NCBI GenBank assembly: GCA_910587765.1
Contig: CAJUNR010000037.1
Location: 1 to 40,401, forward strand
Source: an uncultured Lachnospiraceae bacterium
GTDB taxonomy: Bacteria; Bacillota; Clostridia; Lachnospirales; Lachnospiraceae
DNA: 40,401 nt
Reading direction: 5' to 3'
Shown here: one piece after another, positions 1-7,335 of the stretch
Numbering within the stretch: position 1 is the first letter of the stretch
How the letters are laid out: each line of letters begins with the position of its first letter
Made by a program: the position numbers and the translations under genes
Notes under the pieces: model-generated
Databases searched by the model: none
What the model saw: the letters and a program-made list of their open reading frames with translations, nothing else
Told to the model about the DNA's origin: nothing

Positions 1-230
1 GCGCGATGGAAGAGCGTGCGGTGAAATGGAGCTTCGAGGCGGGAGAAGGGGAAGAGTCGCAGCCGGATTTTCGCGGAAGCAACGGAAGGACGACGAACTC
101 GGTTTACGCGCAGAATGAAATACGCAAAAGCGCGATGGAAGAGCGTGCGGTGAGGTGGCTGCCGACGCGCAGCGCCATGGACACGGCAAAATTTCTTGCC
201 GCCGGCCGTAAGGACGACAGCGAAGAGTAA
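1..230 (+). CDS. C-terminal fragment of an unrecognised repeat-containing protein (cut by window edge)
   Basis: The frame is open at the left edge and ends with TAA at 228-230, so only about the last 75 residues are visible. I do not recognise the family. The block SAMEERAV(K/R)W occurs twice, 43 residues apart; the underlying DNA (from base 1 and again from base 130) is nearly identical over about 29 nt. The C-terminus is hydrophilic and ends in an acidic run. The gene sits 26 bp upstream of the next gene in the same direction, ahead of baseplate genes, so it is probably the end of another gene of the injection-system operon. The true start lies outside the window. The ATG at base 6 is internal to the repeat and is not taken as a start. 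Confidence 0.5.
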   Translation, partial: AMEERAVKWSFEAGEGEESQPDFRGSNGRTTNSVYAQNEIRKSAMEERAVRWLPTRSAMDTAKFLAAGRKDDSEE

Positions 231-256
231 TCCATGAAGAGGGAGGGAGATCGAAG

Positions 257-3085
257 ATGCTGACATTGAAAGCGCCGCTGGAACTAAAATGCAATCCGGC
301 CATGATTTCCTCCCAGGAAGCATTTTATCATAGAATTACAGGAAATTACCAACTTTTGTCCGCCGGGATCGACAGAGAAGATCTGCTGCACGCGGTGACC
401 GCCCCGCCAGAATTTTACATCGAAGAAGGCGGTATGACCAGTATCGTGCAGAATACGGGCATCCGGAACCGTCAGGAGACCCGGCTGGAAATCATCAACA
501 ATCTTCTGAACCGGATTGCGGTGACGGAGGAGGTCCATCTGACTTATCAGGACCGGGTCTATATCACGGATGTCCTGCAGAAACTGGGCGTCCGGGAGGT
601 CGGCCGCTTCATGGAACAGGTATTCCGCCTCAAACAGGAGACCCGGTCGACGGAAGAACTGATCAGTCTCTACTGGAATCATCTGGAAGAGCTGACGAAA
701 GAGGTGACGGCTTATCAGAGCCGTGAGAGAGAAAAAGAGACCGTCCGTCTGGAACGGGAGAAGGAGCGTCCGGTGCTCACGCTTCATGAAGAGATCATGA
801 ACCGGCTGCAGACAGGCGCTGTCTATCAGATCCTGAATAATTTCCAGGCGCGGCATTACGGAGACAGTCAGATTGTCACCCGCCGGGAGCTGCAGTTGAC
901 GGAACAGAAGCGGGTGGCGGTGCAGATTCTTCTGCACCAGCTTCGCAGAGAAGTCAAGGGCGGAACGCTTCCGCTGGTCTACCGGCATCAAAGCGATTCC
1001 GGACCGGCGGAGCCGGCGGAAGGAGTTTCCATAGAACAGCAGATCAACAGCCGGATCACGTCGGCCGTGCTTCTGAATCTGATCGACAATCTGTATCTGA
1101 GCCGGTTTGAGAGACAGCAGAGCCGGGCGGATACCTGGCTTTCCGTGGAACATGCCCTGTATCAGAGCGCGGAGAACACGCTGTACCGGCTGAAGACCGG
1201 GTTTGACACGCTGTGGAGGACGCAGAAAGAACGGCGTCCGCACACGGTCCTGCAGCAGCGGGAGCGGGAACAGGAGATTTATTTTGTCAGAGAGCTTCTG
1301 ACCGCGGGGAGAGACGCGCAGGAACGGATTGCCGTGTTCCGGGAGCGGTACAGGGAGAGCGCGGTCCCGCTTCCGGAGCAGCGGCATCAGAGCGCCGAGA
1401 TCCGCTATCTGCAGGGGGAAGCGCCGCCGGATACGGGTGCGGAAGCGTTCCCGGCAGAGCGCAGGGAGCGGCCGGAGGCGGAACAACGGCCGGAAACGGA
1501 GCGTTCCGCGAAAGAAAGTGCACAGACGACGCAGAGTGCCGGCGGAAAAAAAGAGCCCGGAAGCGCTGCCGGGATGCTACGGCCGGAGGGAAAGAGCGTT
1601 CCAGCCCAGGGACAGGAGCCGTTTTCCCTGCCGGCGGCGGCAGAGGCGGCGGCAGCGCTGCCGCCGCCCCCGGCGGAGAAGACGGAGGTGCCGCCTGCCG
1701 ATATCCGGCTGTACGCGCAGCCGGATGCGGAGGAGATTCCGGAGACGGCCGTCTCCGCAGAGGAGGCTCTGCAGTGGGTGCGGGAAGGGCAGGAGCGGTT
1801 TGTGCGGATCGTCGAACAGTATCTGCGGGCGTCGGCGGTCGGCACCAGAGAGGCGGAGGAGCGCATCCTGATTATGCAGCGGACGGAAGGAGAACCGGCG
1901 ATCCCGGTTCCGGAACGGAAAGACCGGCCGGAACAGCCGGCGTCAGCAAAGGAAAGCGCGGACGGACGTCTGGAAACGGTGGAGACGATCCTTTTGAAAT
2001 GGCAGGGAGCGGATCAGGAACCGGAACTGCCCGCGGAAAAAAGGCAGCGCGCGCCTGCACAGGAGCAGGGGGAAAACCGGTCCGCAGCCGTGGAAAAAGT
2101 GCTGCTCGGGACTCCGGTCTCTCTGGAGGAAACCAGCCTCGTCTCACAGGACGTCCGCACGGACGTCAGGACCGACCTTCACTGGACGAATGAGGCGGCG
2201 CCTCCGCGGACGGTCCGCGAAGAATCCCCCGCGTTTTCCGCGGAGGAAGAGCCGTCTGAGGAGATGTTAAAGCAGCAGATTCTGCAGATCAATCAGCAGA
2301 ACATCTCTAATCTCGGCATTTACCGGGAGCTGCTGCGGCAGATGGAGGAGGGACGCCGGAACAAGACGCCCGCCGGAAGGGATATGCGAAGAGACAGCCT
2401 GACGGCGCTGCACAATCCCCGGCTTCTCCTCGAAGAGTACGAGGAAGAGGCGAAAGAACAAAGGCTTCAGGAACAGAGGCAGGCCGGACGAATGCTGGAG
2501 CTTCTGCCGGAACAGACGAGGAGAGTGTATGAAAAGCTGGAGCAATATCTGAGCGCTTCCGCTCAGGGGACAAAGGGGGCGCCGGGGACGGCGGATCCGC
2601 TTGCGCTGCTGCTCGGGGATATCCGGACGGCCGAGATCGCGCACAGAGAGACGGAGCAGAGGGAGAGCAGGGAGGTGCGGCGTCTCAAGGAGACGTCGGA
2701 GACGGTTCTGGAAAACTGGAAGGAAGTTCCCGGTTCCGGGCCGGCGGTTTCGGAGCTGTCCCGGAGGGAGCAGAGTGAGACGAGGGTTTCTCTGATTCAC
2801 AGGTCGGCGGAACACCGGCTGGATGAGGAACTGCTCGAGCGGATGCTGGAACAGAACCGGACGGTGAAGGAGAAAACGGCGGTCACCGTACAGGAGACAA
2901 GGGAACAGGAGCTGGTCAAAAAGACCGTGCATCAGCAGACCCGGCAGGTTGTCAGCAGAGAGAACGAAGACCTGACGGAACTGATTCAGCGGGGCGTACA
3001 GCGGCAGATCGGCGTTCTCTCCGAACAGATCTACGCCAGACTGGAAAAGCGTCTGCAGAATGAGAAAAAACGCAGAGGATATTAG
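257..3085 (+). CDS. Long charged coiled-coil protein of the CIS locus, function unknown
   Basis: The ATG at 257 follows a purine-rich GGGAGGGAGA site. The 942-residue product has no membrane segment and no catalytic domain that I recognise. Residues 1-330 are helical and charged. Residues about 375-700 are rich in Pro, Glu, Ala and Arg and look disordered. The remainder is Glu/Arg/Gln-rich and heptad-like. There is an internal duplication: EQYLxASAxGT occurs at residues 520-530 and 762-772, and ETxLxxW at 576-582 and 815-821, the same order with about 240-residue spacing. The gene is 17 bp upstream of the first tube-domain gene and co-directional with the baseplate genes. A ruler (tape-measure) or assembly-scaffold role would fit its length and helical content, but this is inference; in Afp-type clusters the tape measure is usually further downstream. 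Confidence 0.75.
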   Translation: MLTLKAPLELKCNPAMISSQEAFYHRITGNYQLLSAGIDREDLLHAVTAPPEFYIEEGGMTSIVQNTGIRNRQETRLEIINNLLNRIAVTEEVHLTYQDRVYITDVLQKLGVREVGRFMEQVFRLKQETRSTEELISLYWNHLEELTKEVTAYQSREREKETVRLEREKERPVLTLHEEIMNRLQTGAVYQILNNFQARHYGDSQIVTRRELQLTEQKRVAVQILLHQLRREVKGGTLPLVYRHQSDSGPAEPAEGVSIEQQINSRITSAVLLNLIDNLYLSRFERQQSRADTWLSVEHALYQSAENTLYRLKTGFDTLWRTQKERRPHTVLQQREREQEIYFVRELLTAGRDAQERIAVFRERYRESAVPLPEQRHQSAEIRYLQGEAPPDTGAEAFPAERRERPEAEQRPETERSAKESAQTTQSAGGKKEPGSAAGMLRPEGKSVPAQGQEPFSLPAAAEAAAALPPPPAEKTEVPPADIRLYAQPDAEEIPETAVSAEEALQWVREGQERFVRIVEQYLRASAVGTREAEERILIMQRTEGEPAIPVPERKDRPEQPASAKESADGRLETVETILLKWQGADQEPELPAEKRQRAPAQEQGENRSAAVEKVLLGTPVSLEETSLVSQDVRTDVRTDLHWTNEAAPPRTVREESPAFSAEEEPSEEMLKQQILQINQQNISNLGIYRELLRQMEEGRRNKTPAGRDMRRDSLTALHNPRLLLEEYEEEAKEQRLQEQRQAGRMLELLPEQTRRVYEKLEQYLSASAQGTKGAPGTADPLALLLGDIRTAEIAHRETEQRESREVRRLKETSETVLENWKEVPGSGPAVSELSRREQSETRVSLIHRSAEHRLDEELLERMLEQNRTVKEKTAVTVQETREQELVKKTVHQQTRQVVSRENEDLTELIQRGVQRQIGVLSEQIYARLEKRLQNEKKRRGY

Positions 3086-3102
3086 AAAGGACGGGTGATC
3101 CC

Positions 3103-3954
3103 ATGAATGCGATGGTACAGGATATAGTCGACAGCCTGACCGGTAATCTTCCCAAGGCAATCCTCTGTGTGCGGGATCTTTCTCAGGAAGGAAACGAGGA
3201 GGATACGCTTCAGAAGGCCGACCGCCTTCAGAAAGACCTGCTGAAAAGTACGGAGAACGCCCTGAACGGCCTGATGGAAAATCCCCGCGAGGGCAGCAGG
3301 AGTTTCCGCTCTCTGACCGGGAAATCGGGCGTCATGGCCGGAAGCGGTTTCCTGGCGCTGGAAGTCCAGTACAATCCCGCTTCCATTTACATTGATACCT
3401 ATGCGGGCAAGCAGGTGCAGTACATGGGGGGAAGTCTCGGCAATGTGAGCAATAATCAGCTCATACAGTTCACGCAGCCGGCGGTCAATACCATGAGCTT
3501 TCAGCTTGTGTTTGACGATATGAACCCGCAGGACGCGTTCATGGCGGAAAATACGGCGCTCACCGCGGGGAACGTGATCTCGGGAGCGGCGGATCTGGCG
3601 AGAAAGGCCGGAGGCTCTTATTCCGTACAGACTCAGATGGACGGCCTGATGTCCCTTCTGACCCAGGATGCGACCAGGCAGGTGATCTTTTACTGGGCGA
3701 AGATGTGCTTTCAGGGGGAACTGATCAGTGTAAAAAACCGCTATACCATGTTTAATAAGGACGGGAACCCGATCCGCGGAGTCGTGGAGCTGTCGATCTG
3801 TCAGGACAGCGAGAAAAAGGACAGTTATAACGGCGTTTACTGGGAGGAGGCCTTCAGCAGAGCCTTCGGAGATCCTCTGGAGAACGCGGTGACCGGGAAA
3901 GCGGGCCGGGCGGCCAGAGCGGTGCAGAACAACCTGTTGAACATTCGTCTGTAG
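3103..3954 (+). CDS. CIS tube-domain protein, Afp7/Pvc7-like baseplate adaptor (copy 1)
   Basis: The 283-residue product starts at the ATG at 3103, preceded by AAAGGAC. Its core matches the contractile-injection-system tube-protein pattern found at the N-terminus of Afp7/Pvc7 proteins: an 'LxxQYNPAS' strand near residue 85, a 'FQLVFDDMNPQDAFM' strand-turn near 128-142, an FYWAKMCFQGEL segment, and the terminal 'RYTMFNKDGNPIRGVVELSI' block. In characterised systems this fold makes the first ring between the spike hub and the inner tube. No C-terminal LysM domain is visible, unlike classical Afp7. The following gene is a paralogue with the same architecture, so the two probably form consecutive or mixed rings. 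The first ~80 residues are specific to this copy. Confidence 0.8.
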   Translation: MNAMVQDIVDSLTGNLPKAILCVRDLSQEGNEEDTLQKADRLQKDLLKSTENALNGLMENPREGSRSFRSLTGKSGVMAGSGFLALEVQYNPASIYIDTYAGKQVQYMGGSLGNVSNNQLIQFTQPAVNTMSFQLVFDDMNPQDAFMAENTALTAGNVISGAADLARKAGGSYSVQTQMDGLMSLLTQDATRQVIFYWAKMCFQGELISVKNRYTMFNKDGNPIRGVVELSICQDSEKKDSYNGVYWEEAFSRAFGDPLENAVTGKAGRAARAVQNNLLNIRL

Positions 3955-4011
3955 CATTCGTTGCTCAATTTGCCGGGCGGGATTACGCCGGGCGGTGAAG
4001 GAGGCGTCCCG

Positions 4012-4872
4012 ATGGATGTGAAATCCATATTGAACAATGCCGCGCAGAGCGCGACGGGCAATATCGAAAAAGCCGTGATAGAGATCATTGACATGAGAGG
4101 CAGGGAGGTGACGCTGGAGTCGCCGGTGACGATGGGCGGAGCAAACCGGTCCGTGGGCGGACTGTCTGTCCCCTCTCTGTCCGCGGATTCCGTCTTCGGC
4201 GGAAGCGCGGCTTTGACGGACGCTGCGGGCGATTTCGCGAAACAGGCCGGCGACACGCTGCTGACCCGGCTGGAGGGCGCTACCCGGAAATGCTTCTATG
4301 TCCCTTTCAATCCCAGCGACCTGACGATCTCCGGGTACGGCGGCGGCCGGGTGACGAAGACCGATTATACGAGTAAGGAAGGCAGAGGGATCGGCTTTGA
4401 GCAGGCTGCGGTGCGGATCACCCTGGACGTAAAGCTGATCTTTGACAAGGTGGATCCGCTGGACGCGTTCATGTCAGACAAACTCAGCTCTTCTTTGACG
4501 ACTCTGGCGGAGGGCGCGCAGAAGGGCGTCCGCACGGCCCTCGGGAAGAAGGACAATTCCGTCCAGACGGAGGTGGAAGGGTTTATTGCCGCCCTTCATT
4601 CTACGTATACGAGAAGGATCACCTTCCATTGGGGCAAAATGAATTACACCGGGGTCCTGAACCGGGTTTCCGCTCAGTATACGATGTTCAACGTAAAAGG
4701 GCAGCCCATTCGCGCCGTCGTGTCGCTTTCGCTGGTCTGCGCGGACAAAGACGTGTCCAGAAACAGCATGGGAGTCTGGCAGGAATATTATGAGAAGGCG
4801 TTCCAGGGCGGAAACCAGAGCTATGTGCGGGCGGCCCAGAAAGCGGGAAATCTGCTGGGGATCAATCTGTAG
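4012..4872 (+). CDS. CIS tube-domain protein, Afp7/Pvc7-like baseplate adaptor (copy 2)
   Basis: The frame is open from a TTG at 3961, but the ATG at 4012 is preferred because AAGGAGG at 3999-4005 lies about 6 nt ahead of it; the product is then 286 residues. It shows the same landmarks as its upstream paralogue: FYVPFNPSDLTI, a 'VKLIFDKVDPLDAFMSDK' segment, RRITFHWGKMNYTGVL and 'QYTMFNVKGQPIRAVVSLSL'. The HWGKMNYTG stretch is closer to the family consensus (xxWGxxxFxG) than in copy 1. No LysM module is seen. The predicted role is the adaptor ring between spike hub and inner tube. It is followed 14 bp later by the hub gene, the usual order in CIS clusters. Confidence 0.83.
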   Translation: MDVKSILNNAAQSATGNIEKAVIEIIDMRGREVTLESPVTMGGANRSVGGLSVPSLSADSVFGGSAALTDAAGDFAKQAGDTLLTRLEGATRKCFYVPFNPSDLTISGYGGGRVTKTDYTSKEGRGIGFEQAAVRITLDVKLIFDKVDPLDAFMSDKLSSSLTTLAEGAQKGVRTALGKKDNSVQTEVEGFIAALHSTYTRRITFHWGKMNYTGVLNRVSAQYTMFNVKGQPIRAVVSLSLVCADKDVSRNSMGVWQEYYEKAFQGGNQSYVRAAQKAGNLLGINL

Positions 4873-4886
4873 GAAGGCATGAGGTT

Positions 4887-6056
4887 ATGGCGGCATACGA
4901 CTATCAGGGACTGAAAAAAAAATACGAGGATTTTGCGCATCCCATCCTTCATATACAGATCAACGGAAAGGATTTTTCCAAAAATAAAAAAGGACTGCAG
5001 ATTTCCGATGTGGAAGTAGAGATGACGAGCGGGTTCGAGGCGTCCATCGCCACGTTCTGGATCTACAACTGTTATGACCGCGTTACCGGTGAGTTTGCCT
5101 TTGACGATCTGAAAAAATATATCTGTATGGGGTCCTGCGTGATCATCAGCATGGGATATGGAGTCTCCGCGAGGGAGATCTTCCGGGGATTCATATCGAG
5201 AGTGAATTTTGTCTTTCGGCAGGAAGAGATCCCGGGAGTGGAGATCACGGCCATGGATGTAAAAGGGATTATGATGTCCGGGAACTATTCCAGACAGTTG
5301 AAAGCGTCCAGCTTTTCCGAGGCGGTGAAGGAGATTCTGGATAAAACGGCTTATGTAAGGCTGCAGTCCAACGAGATCATCACCAGACTGGAGATCACCG
5401 ACACGCCGGACTGCAGGCAGGGCGCCGGGGAGAAGGCCGGCGACCGGACGATCGAGATGGTGTGCGAGAGCGATTATGAATTTGTCGTCAAGGCGGCCAA
5501 AAAATACAATTATGAATTTTTCTCCATCGGCGGGACCGTATATTTCCGCAAAGCAAAAAACAACACGGAGCTTCTGATAGAGGCGGCTCCGGGAGACGGG
5601 CTTCAAAGCTATGAGATCGGTTATGATTTCACAGGGCTTGTACAGCAGGTGGAAGTCCGGGGGATGGACGTGGGGAAGTCAAAGCTGATTTCCGCGTCCA
5701 GAAAGCTCAATAACAAGCTGTCGCAGGGGAATAAAGCCGCGCCGCTGATCAAAAATTCCCAGAAAGTATATATTGATCCGACCGTCACTTCCAGAGAGGA
5801 GGCGGATTACCGGGCGGGTTATCTGGCGGAGGATATTTCCTACCGCCTGGGGACGATGGAAGCGCAGTTTGTCGGGCTTCCGGAGCTGACTCCGGGCAGA
5901 TTCATGAAGATCAAGGGACTCGGCACGGCCGTGTCCAACACGTTTTATCTGGTCACGGTGCGGCATATTATGGATGAGCGGGGGTATATCACGAAAGTGA
6001 CCGGAAAGGCGGCGAGTATGGAGTCGGAAGGGGCTGGAATCTATGGGGCTTTTTGA
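4887..6056 (+). CDS. Spike hub protein, gp27/late-control-D-like
   Basis: This 389-residue protein resembles phage late-control gene D / T4 gp27 hubs, which form the trimeric base of the spike. The N-terminal region (about 15-120) has the strand-rich tube-like fold with EVEMTSGFEASIATFWIYN and MGYGVSAREIFRGFISRV. The middle (about 135-290) is the conserved D-like segment including ASSFSEAVKEIL, CESDYEFVVKAAKKYNYEF and LQSYEIGYDFTGLVQQVEVRG. The last ~80 residues contain VGLPELTPGRFMKIKGLG, typical of hub C-termini. The ATG at 4887 is preceded by AGGAAGG at 4871-4877 and GAGG at 4881-4884. In many eCIS (Afp8/Pvc8) and T6SS VgrG proteins hub and spike are fused; here the spike is the next, overlapping gene. 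Confidence 0.88.
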   Translation: MAAYDYQGLKKKYEDFAHPILHIQINGKDFSKNKKGLQISDVEVEMTSGFEASIATFWIYNCYDRVTGEFAFDDLKKYICMGSCVIISMGYGVSAREIFRGFISRVNFVFRQEEIPGVEITAMDVKGIMMSGNYSRQLKASSFSEAVKEILDKTAYVRLQSNEIITRLEITDTPDCRQGAGEKAGDRTIEMVCESDYEFVVKAAKKYNYEFFSIGGTVYFRKAKNNTELLIEAAPGDGLQSYEIGYDFTGLVQQVEVRGMDVGKSKLISASRKLNNKLSQGNKAAPLIKNSQKVYIDPTVTSREEADYRAGYLAEDISYRLGTMEAQFVGLPELTPGRFMKIKGLGTAVSNTFYLVTVRHIMDERGYITKVTGKAASMESEGAGIYGAF

Positions 6057-6855
6057 TGTAATAGACGAGATTGCGGAAAAGCAGGTGCTCAAGACGGACA
6101 CCGGCGACAACCGGATCTTCGGGGTGGTGATCGGTCAGATCGTTCAGAATTATGACAAGGATATGCCGGGAAGGGTCTGCGTCGCCGTCCCGGTGCGGGA
6201 TCAGAATGCCAATGAACTGCAGTGGGCGAGAGTCGCCATGCCTTCCGGCGGCTCCGGCTGGGGTCATTACTTTCTGCCGGAGGCGGGGGATCAGGTCCTT
6301 CTGGCCTTTGAACAGGGCAGCATAGAGAAGCCCTACGTGATCGGCTGCATTCCCAGGGACAGCGATCAGATACTGAAAAAATCCGTGGACGAAGACAACC
6401 AGTATAAAAAGATTGTGACCAGAAACGGCAATACCATCTACTTTGAGGACAACAAAGAAGGCGACGGGGACAAGGACAAAATCCGCATCACCACGGCAAA
6501 GGACGGACACCGCATCGAGCTCGACAATGAAAAACACCAGATCCTGATCTCGGATAAGGACGGCGCAAACCTGATCCGCATGAAGACGGAGGACGGCCAG
6601 ATGGAGATCACGGCGGAGAAGAAGCTGACGATCAAGGTGGGAGACAACATCGAACTGATCCTGAACGGGAGCAACGGGGCGGTCCAGTTGACCGCTTCCA
6701 AATTAAAGATTGAGACGAGCGGTAACACCGAATTACAGTCCAACGGCGCCATGAAGCTCCAGGCGGGCAATGTCTCCGTGGAGGCCAACGCGTCGCTGAA
6801 ATTAAACAGCAACGGGCTTGCGGGCCTTGCGGGCACGCCGATTAAGCTTGGATAA
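6043..6855 (+). CDS. Spike protein, gp5 OB-fold plus beta-helix (VgrG C-half-like)
   Basis: The 270-residue product has a gp5-type OB domain at about residues 20-110 (FGVVIGQIVQNYDKDMPGRV, WARVAMPSGGSGWGHYFLP, AGDQVLLAFEQGSIEKPYVIG), as in VgrG and phage baseplate V proteins. Residues about 125-270 are short repeating strands (KDGHRIELDNEKHQILISDKD, ending in LKLNSNGLAGLAGTPIKLG) that should form the triangular beta-helix needle. The gene overlaps the hub gene by 14 nt, with GGAAGGGG ahead of the ATG at 6043, which suggests coupled translation of the two parts of one complex. There is no lysozyme insertion as in T4 gp5 and no PAAR tip motif, so the tip protein must be elsewhere or absent. Confidence 0.9.
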   Translation: MGLFDVIDEIAEKQVLKTDTGDNRIFGVVIGQIVQNYDKDMPGRVCVAVPVRDQNANELQWARVAMPSGGSGWGHYFLPEAGDQVLLAFEQGSIEKPYVIGCIPRDSDQILKKSVDEDNQYKKIVTRNGNTIYFEDNKEGDGDKDKIRITTAKDGHRIELDNEKHQILISDKDGANLIRMKTEDGQMEITAEKKLTIKVGDNIELILNGSNGAVQLTASKLKIETSGNTELQSNGAMKLQAGNVSVEANASLKLNSNGLAGLAGTPIKLG

Positions 6856-6894
6856 AGGAAGCCCGGATAAAGATTACAGACAGGAGAGCGTAAG

Positions 6895-7335
6895 ATGCCA
6901 GAAGATCATTTTTTAGGAACGGGAATGAAATTTCCTCCGCAGATTAATCCGGCTACGGGACGGTTCATGGTCTCGTCGGAGGAAGAAAGCGTAAAGGAGT
7001 CGGTCTATCTGATTCTGATGACCCAGAAGACGGAACGGTTTTTAAGGCCGGAGTTCGGAAGCGATCTGATGTCGTACACCTTTATGGACATCAACGTCAC
7101 TTCGGTCAATATGATGACCCGCTCTCTGACGGAGCAGATTCTGTCCAACGAACCGCGGATCCAGAGCGTGTCCGTGACGACAGACGAGCACATCCGGGAC
7201 GGATGCCTTCTGGTAAATATCGACTATGTGATCAAAGGCCGCCGGACAGGAGACCGTCTGACCGTCCCCTTTTATCTGAATGTGTCTCCAGAGGAAGAAG
7301 CGTATGAACCAGAACAGTATGAAGCAGATGAGTGA
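6895..7335 (+). CDS. Baseplate wedge protein, gp25/GPW-like
   Basis: The 146-residue product has the gp25/gpW layout: FLGTGMKFPPQINPATGRF, then a helix with SVKESVYLILMTQKTERFLRPEFGSDL, then SNEPRIQSV, which contains the family's conserved EPRI motif. Proteins of this family initiate sheath assembly at the baseplate (Afp9 and T6SS TssE relatives). The length is typical apart from an acidic tail of about 15 residues. The ATG at 6895 follows CAGGAGAGCG. Its 3' end overlaps the start of the next baseplate gene, indicating tight coupling. The lysozyme name of the Pfam family is historical; no catalytic activity is implied. Confidence 0.9.
   Translation: MPEDHFLGTGMKFPPQINPATGRFMVSSEEESVKESVYLILMTQKTERFLRPEFGSDLMSYTFMDINVTSVNMMTRSLTEQILSNEPRIQSVSVTTDEHIRDGCLLVNIDYVIKGRRTGDRLTVPFYLNVSPEEEAYEPEQYEADE

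Noticed and set aside
234..263. Short upstream ORF beginning at the ATG at 234, overlapping the start of the coiled-coil gene
   Set aside because: It is nine codons long and the ATG has no ribosome binding site; it is most likely chance.
1213..2193. + strand ORFs in other frames inside the coiled-coil gene (also 1329-1871)
   Set aside because: Gly/Ala/Arg-rich frameshadow translations of a Pro/Glu/Ala-rich coding region; no start signals.
3961..4011. TTG-initiated N-terminal extension of the second tube-domain protein
   Set aside because: No ribosome binding site before the TTG, whereas AAGGAGG directly precedes the ATG at 4012.
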